Positions 16,850 to 25,047 of a stretch of DNA of 64,000 nt are shown here, in pieces. Numbering within the stretch: position 1 is the stretch's first letter; every line of letters starts with the position of its first letter. The DNA comes from an uncultured Clostridia bacterium (GTDB lineage: Bacteria; Bacillota; Clostridia; UBA1381), in the NCBI GenBank assembly GCA_934476675.1, contig CAKSOE010000005.1, positions 62,001-126,000 on the forward strand. Reading direction: 5' to 3'. The notes under the pieces are model-generated. The model saw only the letters and a list, made by a program, of their open reading frames with translations, was not told where the DNA came from and made no database searches. A program made the position numbers and the translations under genes.

Positions 16850-16878
16850 ATTATATCATACCGGTACACTGTTGTCAA
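16850..16878 (-). promoter_or_regulatory. Consensus promoter of the pot operon
   Basis: Minus-strand TTGACA (16878-16873), 17-nt spacer, TATAAT (16855-16850): both hexamers match consensus. Such a strong promoter fits control at the leader rather than at initiation. Confidence 0.93.
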
Positions 16879-16930
16879 TATAAAATATGACATATTTTTT
16901 AACGCAATGTACCGCTTTTTTATGAATGTT

Positions 16931-18544
16931 TTAAGCTTTTCCCTGTTTTTGCATTTCCAGATATTCGTCATACGTGCACATACGGTCAACAATCGTGCCA
17001 TCGGATTTAATATCAATAATCCTGTTTGCAATCGTGTTGATAAATTCGTGGTCATGCGACGCGAATATCACGTTTCCCTTAAATGACGTCAGACCGTTGT
17101 TCACGGCGGTGATTGATTCAAGGTCAAGATGGTTTGTCGGCTGATCGAGCAGCAGCACGTTCGAACCGAACAGCATCATTCTCGACAGCATACAGCGCAC
17201 CTTTTCTCCTCCCGAAAGAACCTGTACCTCCTTGAAAACGTCGTCTCCCGAAAAAAGCATTCTTCCCAGAAATCCTCTTATATACGTTTCGTTCTGCGTT
17301 TCGTAGCCCTCGGGACTGAACTGCCTTAACCAGTCGATAAGATTAAGCGTGCAGCCGTCAAAATACTTTGAATTATCCTTGGGGAAGTAGCTGCGTGATG
17401 TGCTCACACCCCATTTTATGCTGCCGCTGTCGGGTTCGGTTTCCTCCGCAAGAATACGTATAAGAGCCGTTACGGCAAGCTCATTATCGCCGATTATTGC
17501 TATTTTATCGTCATGATTCATCGTAAACGAAACGTTGTTTAAAAGCAGCTCTCCGTTTTCGGATTTTGAAATGCCCTCAACAAACAATAAGTCCTTTCCG
17601 GCTTCTCTGTCCATGTCAAAGCCGACAAACGGATACCGCCTTGACGACGCAGGCATTTCCTCCACGGTCAGCTTGTCAAGCATTTTCTTTCTGCTTGTCG
17701 CCTGCTTGGATTTCGATTTGTTGGCAGAAAAACGGCGTATAAAGGTTTGCAGCTCGGCTATTTTTTCTTCCGCCTTTTTGTTCTGCTGCTTTATCATTTT
17801 CTGAATCAGCTGGCTCGATTCGTACCAGAATTCGTAGTTTCCGACATACATTTTGATTTTTGTATAGTCAATGTCAACGATGTGCGTGCAGACAACGTTA
17901 AGAAAATATCTGTCATGCGATACGACAATAACCGTTCCCTCATAATCCGCCAAAAACTCCTCCAGCCAGTCTATTGCCTGAATATCAAGGTGGTTTGTCG
18001 GCTCGTCAAGCAGAATAATGTCGGGGTTTCCGAAAAGCGCCTGAGCAAGCAGCACCTTGACCTTTTCGTTACCGTCAAGCGCCGACATTTCCTTGTATAA
18101 AACCGATTCTTCAAGACCGAGTCCCTGTATCATCTTTGACGCGTCCGATTCAGCCTCCCAGCCGTTCATTTCGGCAAATTCCGCCTCAAGCTCCGCCGCG
18201 CGTATTCCGTCCTCATCGGAAAAATCGGGTTTTTCGTAAAGCGCGTCCTTTTCTTTCATTATATCGTAAAGCTTTTTGTTACCCATAATAATCGTGTCAA
18301 GCACGGTATAGGCATCGTATGCAAAGTGATCCTGCTTTAAAACAGACATACGGCAGTTCGGGTCAATCGCCACATCTCCCGTACTCGGTTCAAGCTCCCC
18401 CGAAAGTATTTTCAGAAAAGTTGATTTTCCAGCGCCGTTTGCTCCGATTATTCCGTAGCAGTTGCCCGGCGTGAATTTGAGGTTAACGTCCTTAAAAAGC
18501 GACTGTCCGCTGAAATTAAGGCTTACGTCCGTTACTGTAATCAT
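16931..18544 (-). CDS. ABC-F family ATPase (YbiT/YkpA-like)
   Basis: A 537-residue soluble protein with two ABC domains and no membrane segments. Domain 1 has Walker A GANGAGKS (about 36-43), a degenerate signature (ALDGNEKVKVLL) and Walker B IILLDEPTNHLD. A charged interdomain linker follows (about 240-300, rich in K/R/E). Domain 2 has signature LSGGEKVR and Walker B VLLLDQPTNHLD. ABC-F proteins act on ribosomes as translation factors or antibiotic-protection factors. The sequence resembles the housekeeping YbiT/YkpA branch more than resistance types, but this is a judgement by eye. Transcribed from its own promoter. Confidence 0.9.
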   Translation of the reverse strand: MITVTDVSLNFSGQSLFKDVNLKFTPGNCYGIIGANGAGKSTFLKILSGELEPSTGDVAIDPNCRMSVLKQDHFAYDAYTVLDTIIMGNKKLYDIMKEKDALYEKPDFSDEDGIRAAELEAEFAEMNGWEAESDASKMIQGLGLEESVLYKEMSALDGNEKVKVLLAQALFGNPDIILLDEPTNHLDIQAIDWLEEFLADYEGTVIVVSHDRYFLNVVCTHIVDIDYTKIKMYVGNYEFWYESSQLIQKMIKQQNKKAEEKIAELQTFIRRFSANKSKSKQATSRKKMLDKLTVEEMPASSRRYPFVGFDMDREAGKDLLFVEGISKSENGELLLNNVSFTMNHDDKIAIIGDNELAVTALIRILAEETEPDSGSIKWGVSTSRSYFPKDNSKYFDGCTLNLIDWLRQFSPEGYETQNETYIRGFLGRMLFSGDDVFKEVQVLSGGEKVRCMLSRMMLFGSNVLLLDQPTNHLDLESITAVNNGLTSFKGNVIFASHDHEFINTIANRIIDIKSDGTIVDRMCTYDEYLEMQKQGKA

Positions 18545-18577
18545 TTATATTCTCCAATCTGCTTTGTTTATGCAAGC

Positions 18578-18606
18578 ATTATACTATATTTTTTCGAAAA
18601 AATCAA
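18578..18606 (-). promoter_or_regulatory. Promoter of the ABC-F gene
   Basis: Minus-strand TTGATT (18606-18601), 17-nt spacer, TATAAT (18583-18578), about 34 nt before the start codon. Confidence 0.85.
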
Positions 18607-18631
18607 GATTTATCCCGATAAAATGTTATAT

Positions 18632-18662
18632 AAAGCGTCTGCACGAAGAATGCAGACGCTTT
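18632..18662 (-). terminator. Hairpin terminator after the GH2 gene
   Basis: Perfect 12-bp stem (18632-18643 with 18651-18662), 7-nt loop, a few bases beyond the beta-galactosidase stop. The tail on the minus strand (ATATAACATTTT) is only moderately T-rich. Confidence 0.65.
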
Positions 18663-18668
18663 ATATAA

Positions 18669-21491
18669 TTAATGTGAAGATAAATAAAACTCAAATTCAA
18701 AATGTTTCTCGTTAAGCCGGTATTTTTCTAAAAGCTTGTCGGGGGCGCAGCTGTCCGAGCCTATTCCCGAATCCATAAAATCAATTCGCACATTTGTACA
18801 GCCGTTTTTTCTAAGCTCATCGGTATGTGCTGCCGCGGTGAGCGCCTTTGACGAATATGACGAAACGTTAAATTCAAATGAATCATCGGTTAAAAATTCA
18901 AGTCCGCTGTCTGTTTTAAGCATTTTTGCATTAAAATGATTTCCGTGCTCCTGCGGCATGATGTAATCCACATATTCGTTATCGGCACAGCTCCTGTATA
19001 ATCCGTTTTTTGTGTGACAGTTCATGTCGCAGTAACATTCGCCGTCACCCATTCCGAAGTATTCAAAGCTGCCGTTTTGTTCATTTAAAACAAACTCAAA
19101 GCCAAACCGCGGAAGATATGACTTAAATTCCTTTTTCACATCGCATATAGCCTTAATTTTAACCGCATCGCTGAAAAATGTATAGCTTATTTCATACTTG
19201 ATAATGGGTTTTCGTGACATTCCCGACATTGAGCCGTGTACCGTGATTATGTTTTGCTCTGCGGTGCAGTCATACACCTTATAGGAAATATTATCGAGAT
19301 TTTCACCCTTATTATCCTTGTTTGTTTCCCACATTTCACGCACAAAACGTTCGTTGTCCGTCGGCGCACGCCATACCGTAGGCAAAACGGGAGAGGAAAG
19401 CAGATTTCTGCCGTTTTTCACAATTCCCTCAATACAGCCGCGGCGTTTGCTGAAAATATAATTTCCGGCATACGCATAATCGCCGCTTTCGCGTATTTTT
19501 AACGGAGCGCCAGTCTGTTTCTTCTCACGCCCGGCCGCACATTCAAGCTGAACCATTCCCAATTCAAACCCATTGCAGTCTTTAAGAAATACATTTATAT
19601 ATACTCCGAACCGACAGCTTTTCGGTATGTCAAACGGTAGTTCGATGTTTTTAGATGTGTGCGGCGGTATATTTATGCGCATATCAAAGCTGTCTTTAAT
19701 AATGCCGTCAGCCGACAATTCAAAAACGAGAATATATCTGTCAAGGCTTGTGAAATCAAAAAGATTTGTTATTTTAACACCGTTTTCGCAAAGCTCTGCC
19801 GCAAAACGCTGATAAGCGTATTTTGTGCATAGTGAGCCTGCCTTAAAGCTGCGGTCGGGGAACACTATACCATCGCAGCAGATATTTCCGTTATTGATCG
19901 GATGCGGAAAATCACCGCCGTATTTTCGTATGCCGTCTTTTATAACCGTGTGATCCGCCCATTCCCATATACAGCCGCCTATCATATTGTCATTGTGCAA
20001 AACAACGTCCATATAATCCTTTACATCGCCCGGGCCGTTTCCCATGGCATGAGCATACTCCGTCATAAAATAGGGGAGAGTGTTCTTTTTATTATCGAGA
20101 TATTCCCGTATCTGCTCAAACGACGGATACATCATTCCGTAAACGTCCCATATTTTGTCCTCCGAGCCGCCGACGCTCTGGTCGTGGCAGTGGTACAGCC
20201 GCGAGGAATCGCGTTCTTTGGCGGTCTGCGCCATGATTATCTGATTTTCACCCATAGCACATTCGTTTCCGACAGACCACATAATTATACTTGCATGGTT
20301 TTTATCACGCTCTACCATGCGCATCATGCGCTCTGTAAGCTCTTTTTGCCATTTCTTATCCGCACACGGCCATTCCTCGTCGGCTTCATATACATATCCG
20401 CCGTTTCGGCTGCAAAAGCCGTGCGTTTCAAAGTCGTTTTCTTCTATAACATAGAACCCCATTTCATCGCACATATTAAGAAATTCCGGTGTGGGGGGAT
20501 AGTGAGAGGTGCGCACTGCATTTATATTCAGTTCTTTCATCTTTAAAAGGTCGAGCCTGAGCTCATCGTCTGTCATGCAGTAGCCGTTATACGGGTGCGT
20601 GTCGTGGTGATTTACTCCGCGCAGCTTTACGGGCGTACCGTTTATGAGCAGCTCATTTTTATCCGAAATGCAGACCGAACGCATTCCCGTGTAAAACGGG
20701 ATGTATTCCGTTTTGCCCTTTACGATTACGGTGTATAAATGCGGATTTTCCGAATTCCACAGAATCGGTGAAAACGGCGGTGTAATTTTGGTGTTTCCGT
20801 CATATATTTCGTATTCAAAATAGCCGAAGTCAACGGAAATTTCATGTGTATCGGCTTTTATGTATACGTCCCTGACATGACCCTTTTCGCGCGAAAGCAG
20901 ATACACATCGCGGAAAATTCCCGACAGTCTGAACATATCCTGACATTCGAGATAACTTCCGGCACACCATTCCAATACCTTTACGGTAAGGGTGTTTTCG
21001 CCCTCGTTTACGTACTCGGTTATATTAAATTCCGACTGAAAATGCGAACCCTCGCCGAATCCGGCGTAACTGCCGTTTACGTAAAGAAACATACACGAGG
21101 AAACACCCTCGAAAACAATGTATGTTTCTCTGTCTTTCCATGCGGAATTTAACGTAAAGTGCGTTGAATAAACGCCGCAGGGGTTATCATCGGGAACATA
21201 TGGCGGATCTACCGCGAACAGATAGTCATGGCATGAATATACGGGTGTGCCGAAGCCTTTTACCTGCCAGCAGGACGGTACATCTGTTTTTGTACGGTAC
21301 ACAATTTTTTCGGGAATGTCGTGTTCGCTTTTAAAATATGCAAAATCCCATACGCCATTTAACAGCTTGTAATAGGCTGATTTTGTGCGGTCGCCGGAAA
21401 GAGCCTTTTCAAGCGTATCATAGGGGATATAGTAGGAACGCGGTTTTTCGCGGTTTTCGGATGTTTTGTCAATTCGTTCGTATAGTCTCAT
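18669..21491 (-). CDS. Glycoside hydrolase family 2, LacZ-type beta-galactosidase
   Basis: A 940-residue cytoplasmic GH2 enzyme (no signal peptide) with the LacZ domain order: sugar-binding jelly roll (about 40-200), Ig-like domain, TIM barrel (about 290-580), and the C-terminal Bgal_small_N sandwich (about 690-935). Visible signatures are LRGVNHHDTHPYNG, the acid/base glutamate in WSVGNECAMGEN (E410) and the nucleophile in YFMTEYAHAMGNG (E478). I start at ATG 21491 behind AAAGGAG; the longer frame to 21566 runs through a hairpin. It is the last gene of the importer-lyase island, so it probably cuts galactosides or related units from imported oligomers. Confidence 0.92.
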   Translation of the reverse strand: MRLYERIDKTSENREKPRSYYIPYDTLEKALSGDRTKSAYYKLLNGVWDFAYFKSEHDIPEKIVYRTKTDVPSCWQVKGFGTPVYSCHDYLFAVDPPYVPDDNPCGVYSTHFTLNSAWKDRETYIVFEGVSSCMFLYVNGSYAGFGEGSHFQSEFNITEYVNEGENTLTVKVLEWCAGSYLECQDMFRLSGIFRDVYLLSREKGHVRDVYIKADTHEISVDFGYFEYEIYDGNTKITPPFSPILWNSENPHLYTVIVKGKTEYIPFYTGMRSVCISDKNELLINGTPVKLRGVNHHDTHPYNGYCMTDDELRLDLLKMKELNINAVRTSHYPPTPEFLNMCDEMGFYVIEENDFETHGFCSRNGGYVYEADEEWPCADKKWQKELTERMMRMVERDKNHASIIMWSVGNECAMGENQIIMAQTAKERDSSRLYHCHDQSVGGSEDKIWDVYGMMYPSFEQIREYLDNKKNTLPYFMTEYAHAMGNGPGDVKDYMDVVLHNDNMIGGCIWEWADHTVIKDGIRKYGGDFPHPINNGNICCDGIVFPDRSFKAGSLCTKYAYQRFAAELCENGVKITNLFDFTSLDRYILVFELSADGIIKDSFDMRINIPPHTSKNIELPFDIPKSCRFGVYINVFLKDCNGFELGMVQLECAAGREKKQTGAPLKIRESGDYAYAGNYIFSKRRGCIEGIVKNGRNLLSSPVLPTVWRAPTDNERFVREMWETNKDNKGENLDNISYKVYDCTAEQNIITVHGSMSGMSRKPIIKYEISYTFFSDAVKIKAICDVKKEFKSYLPRFGFEFVLNEQNGSFEYFGMGDGECYCDMNCHTKNGLYRSCADNEYVDYIMPQEHGNHFNAKMLKTDSGLEFLTDDSFEFNVSSYSSKALTAAAHTDELRKNGCTNVRIDFMDSGIGSDSCAPDKLLEKYRLNEKHFEFEFYLSSH

Positions 21492-21522
21492 AATTAACTC
21501 CTTTGCAAAAAATCTCTTACTG

Positions 21523-21558
21523 CGAACAAAGTGTACCGCTCGGGGTACACTTTGTTCG
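21523..21558. repeat. 15-bp perfect palindrome, minimal member of the GAACAAA/TTTGTTCG repeat family
   Basis: Arms 21523-21537 and 21544-21558 pair perfectly with a 6-nt loop, between the GH2 gene and the LamG-like gene. Read on the minus strand its second half matches the right half of the 143-bp repeats at 50.6-51.0 kb at 21 of 26 positions (shared TACCCCGAG and TTTGTTCG). There is no adjacent T run on the minus strand. Confidence 0.75.
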
Positions 21559-21589
21559 TTCTGCACTGTTTTTTTACAGTCTCTATAAT

Positions 21590-23491
21590 TTATAAATTAT
21601 TGCAGCTAAGTACGGGAATCATTGAATCCCAGTACATAACCTTTAATGTATATCCGCCGTCTGCAAGGTCTGACGGAACATCTTCGATTGTGCAGGTGAA
21701 AATTCCGTCCTTTACTTCGGAAACGGCACATCCGGCAAGCTTGCCGTGTGAATCCGTAAGTGCGGTAATTACCGTAAATTCTTTAACATCTTTTAATTCA
21801 CCGTTCACGGTTATGTCCGTTCCGGCGGCATCGGCAAGCGAGCTTATGGGCGTATCGGCGCTTGAATAAACAATTCTTCGGTCAGATGTCATTTCAACGT
21901 TAAATGTAATCGGGTCGCTTGACGCCACGCAGGCTTTGCCGTTAAACGCTTTTGCGGTGATGTTGTTTGTACCCTCATGCAGAACCGCTTTCGCAGGAGT
22001 ATCGCCTGTCATTTCGCATACTCTTTCGCCGTTGTTGTAAAGGTAAATGTTTGTCACGTTCACGCCGTCAAACGCTGATGTGAAATTAAATTCATCGCCT
22101 GCCGAATAAGTTTCGGATTCTGACGGAGCGATGTATTCGTAATAGCGGAGTTTTATGTTGTCATAGCAGGTCGTTGTTCCCGCGGGATTTGTTGCCTGCA
22201 CTTTTGCAAAACCTTTCATTGCGTTGCCTGATACCGCAAGAGTCCAGATAAGTTCATCATTTACGTAAAGCGTTTCGGTACCGGTTACGGTATCGACAAC
22301 CCACTTGATACTGTACCATGTATTTGAGGTAAACTTGTAATATCCCGAACCATCTTTTGTTTGGGAAAGAGTACCGTCAGTCTTTACCCATGCGCCGCCG
22401 GAGGAAGCCCATGCTGCATTTGACGATGATGTTCCGGTACGCAAGCCGATAATTTTTCTTACTGCATTAAAGTCGTTAAATTTTATATCCATATTAAGCG
22501 AAAACTTACCGTTTAAATATTTTTCACTGCCGGGAATTACAACCGGAGCGGCGTTTGTCGCGCCTGTCGGAGTGCTTGCGTTAAGGAATTGACCCTTTTC
22601 GTCATCTTTATCAACGGTAAATAAGGTTTGCTGCTTTACGTCAAAATACAGTCCGCCGCCGGAGGGGGCAGCATTTTCCGCCACGTATTTCGAGGTGTCC
22701 TCAAATCCCTGGTCTGTCGTTGTGAACAGCGTATCGGAATAATTGTATCTTGCAATCGAAACCGAGCCGCCGGCTCTGTATGATAAGCTTATGTTGTCAA
22801 TAAGCGTTTCGGCATCGGCGGCGTTTGAATGTCCGAAATCAATTTCGTTAAGATACGCGCCCTTAAATGGTGACATCCAGTCTTTTCCGATGTATTGATT
22901 GTCAACATATGTATAAGTAAATCCGTTTGACGTGTCAACAAGGTATGTGATACTGTACCATTTGTCCGTTTCAAACGTAAACACGCTGCCCTCTGGAGGA
23001 GCAATTTTGCCGTTTTTCATCCAATTCACACACCAGCCGGTAGAGTTATCGGACTTTATCATTTTAATGTTAAAAAGCTGTCTGTCGGATAAATCTTTCA
23101 GAAGAAAATCCGCACTCATAACGTATAAGCCGGGGGTTTTTCCGAGTTTTGACGATATATCGGGTTTAATAAGCTTAATCATGTTTCTGCTTGATGTGGC
23201 AGAGCCGTTTTTAATATCCAGCACATGACCGTGTTCTTCGCCGCCGTCGGTGATTGTTAGGGAGGAATCCTCCGCAAGCGTGTTTACCGAGGTATAGTCG
23301 TTGACCGAATCGCCCGAAACAAAGCTTTTACCGAGTTCGGCGTCCTCAAAGCCGATGTTTTCGGCATAAGTTTGGCTGTCCTTAAAAATTCCCTTTTCAA
23401 GAACCTCTTGATAGTTCGCTTCGCGCGCAAACGCGGTAAGCGCTGACGCGGTAACTGCGGCAGCCAATAGAATTGATACTGTTTTTTTCAT
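21590..23491 (-). CDS. Secreted protein with two LamG/concanavalin-like domains
   Basis: A 633-residue exported protein. Signal peptide at residues 1-22 (MKKTVSILLAAAVTASALTA, then FA). Two similar regions, about 40-235 and 250-450, each contain the pattern 'W-Y-I-K/T-W/Y-V-D-T' followed by 'Y-V-N/D-x-x' typical of LamG-like sandwich domains (SNTWYSIKWVVDTVTGTETL is the clearest). C-terminal Ig-like or adhesin-like segments follow. No catalytic residues are recognised. A carbohydrate-binding or scaffold role at the surface is likely from the fold and location. Confidence 0.7.
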   Translation of the reverse strand: MKKTVSILLAAAVTASALTAFAREANYQEVLEKGIFKDSQTYAENIGFEDAELGKSFVSGDSVNDYTSVNTLAEDSSLTITDGGEEHGHVLDIKNGSATSSRNMIKLIKPDISSKLGKTPGLYVMSADFLLKDLSDRQLFNIKMIKSDNSTGWCVNWMKNGKIAPPEGSVFTFETDKWYSITYLVDTSNGFTYTYVDNQYIGKDWMSPFKGAYLNEIDFGHSNAADAETLIDNISLSYRAGGSVSIARYNYSDTLFTTTDQGFEDTSKYVAENAAPSGGGLYFDVKQQTLFTVDKDDEKGQFLNASTPTGATNAAPVVIPGSEKYLNGKFSLNMDIKFNDFNAVRKIIGLRTGTSSSNAAWASSGGAWVKTDGTLSQTKDGSGYYKFTSNTWYSIKWVVDTVTGTETLYVNDELIWTLAVSGNAMKGFAKVQATNPAGTTTCYDNIKLRYYEYIAPSESETYSAGDEFNFTSAFDGVNVTNIYLYNNGERVCEMTGDTPAKAVLHEGTNNITAKAFNGKACVASSDPITFNVEMTSDRRIVYSSADTPISSLADAAGTDITVNGELKDVKEFTVITALTDSHGKLAGCAVSEVKDGIFTCTIEDVPSDLADGGYTLKVMYWDSMIPVLSCNNL

Positions 23492-23512
23492 TATTATCCG
23501 TCCTTTCTGAAT

Positions 23513-25039
23513 TTAAAATTTGATTTTATCCACAAGCTCAAAGTTTGAGCGCAGAAGATATGCTTCAATGCGGCATTTGTCTGCATTTTCGGGAGCAGTC
23601 ATGCCGAAAGTGTATAACGATTTCTCCAAAGCGATTTTTTCGGATTTAATTGATATAAGCTTGTTGCCGCTGTATATGCCGACAAAAACATAGGCGGCGG
23701 TTTCGTCGTTTTCGCTGTTTCTCACGGTTACGTCTGCCGTAAAGCTTTCGCCCGCCTGCATAGCGTCAAGGCTCTTTCCGTCAGCGATAATGCCGGATTT
23801 TATGCACAGCGGAAGTTTGTCTGTTCTGAAATATACACGGCGTTTCGCCGGAGTTGTCTCCGCCGCCGACAGAACATTGTCAAAAGAAATGCTGTAATCG
23901 CAGTCGGGAATAAGGTCGGCTTTCGGTGTGATTACTGCCGTTCTTGAATCGGCATAATATTTTATATCGCACTCAACTTCATCATTGCCGCACAAAAGCC
24001 GTATTTCAGATATGGACGTTTCGGCCATATCCTCCGAAAAGGCGGCGCATATGCGCGGTGATTTATATGCGGCGGCGGTTTCGTCATAGATGTTTCCGTC
24101 TGTGTTGCCGTACTCGATATTACAGTGATAACATCCGCGGATAATGTACTGTTTTACATTATCTATCGCAATAAAGCTTTCATCACCATTGGCAGGAGCC
24201 TTGATGCCGAGACTCATATACTGAATTTTGCTGCCTGCCGCGGTAACGGGAATATTTACGGCAGCGGCTTTGCCGTCTGCGTAAAGGGTGTAGGTGTGCG
24301 ATTCCAAATCCACAATAACCTTTAAATGCAGCCATTGCCCCTGCGCAGCGGTAATATCCGTGTTTTTCCACGCATTTTTCGCGTCTCTGTACCTTAAAAC
24401 GCCGTCATTGCTTATTCCTGCGCCTATAAGCCATGCGTTTTCGTCCGTTTTTACGGTGAACATATTCTGCTCGTTCACATTGCCGATATAATAATCCGCA
24501 CTCCACACGAATATTCCGCTGTATTTTGAGGCGTTTGCAAAAGCAAGATTCGGCGCTGTTCCGCTGCCGTTCCATTTGATGATAAGGCTCTGTCCGTGCG
24601 CCTCATCAATCGTTCCGAGCTGCGCCGAACCCGAATTTTCCTTAAAAGCATACATACCGTCAGCCGCCGTTCCCGAGGAATAATCGCGGTCAAAAAGCGT
24701 TACTTTTACATCGTACGGCTCACATTCCGCAATAATCGTATTGCTCACGCAGCCGCTTGACACTTCGGCAGCGTAAATGCTGTTTGTACCGCTGTCAAGA
24801 CTTAATACGCAAAAGCTGCCCGATACGGTATCGCATAGCGTATCGTTTTTGTAAATTTCATAAACGGGATTTTCAATGCCTGTGGCTTCTATATTAAGCC
24901 TTATATCGGCACATATGCCCTGTATATCCGACGAATCGGCACTTATCGTAACAGAGGGCGTATCGCCGTCGGCAAACGCGGCATGACCCGTTAACATTGC
25001 CGTGAGCAGAAGCATTAAAAATACAATTTTTCCTTTCAT
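23513..25039 (-). CDS. Secreted protein with LamG-like and bacterial Ig-like domains
   Basis: A 508-residue exported protein. Signal peptide at about 1-24 (MKGKIVFLMLLLTAMLTGHA). A LamG-like domain spans about 130-300 (LHLKVIVDLESHTYTLYADG). It is followed by a Big_5/SbsA-type Ig domain with the SPRICAAFSEDMAETSI opening and DCDYSISFDNVLSA ending, and a further beta-rich C terminus. ATG 25039 has AGAGGT upstream and follows the lyase stop by 8 nt; the longer frame lies inside the lyase gene. Related in plan to the next gene downstream. Probably binds the target polysaccharide. Confidence 0.7.
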   Translation of the reverse strand: MKGKIVFLMLLLTAMLTGHAAFADGDTPSVTISADSSDIQGICADIRLNIEATGIENPVYEIYKNDTLCDTVSGSFCVLSLDSGTNSIYAAEVSSGCVSNTIIAECEPYDVKVTLFDRDYSSGTAADGMYAFKENSGSAQLGTIDEAHGQSLIIKWNGSGTAPNLAFANASKYSGIFVWSADYYIGNVNEQNMFTVKTDENAWLIGAGISNDGVLRYRDAKNAWKNTDITAAQGQWLHLKVIVDLESHTYTLYADGKAAAVNIPVTAAGSKIQYMSLGIKAPANGDESFIAIDNVKQYIIRGCYHCNIEYGNTDGNIYDETAAAYKSPRICAAFSEDMAETSISEIRLLCGNDEVECDIKYYADSRTAVITPKADLIPDCDYSISFDNVLSAAETTPAKRRVYFRTDKLPLCIKSGIIADGKSLDAMQAGESFTADVTVRNSENDETAAYVFVGIYSGNKLISIKSEKIALEKSLYTFGMTAPENADKCRIEAYLLRSNFELVDKIKF

Positions 25040-25047
25040 ATATACCT

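Noticed and set aside
19902..20546. 214-codon plus-strand frame opposite the GH2 gene
   Set aside because: Antisense shadow of a well-conserved GH2 barrel with no ribosome site.
21523..21558. Ordinary intrinsic terminator before the GH2 gene
   Set aside because: The stem is strong, but no T run follows on the minus strand and the arms match the repeat family, so it is better called a repeat.
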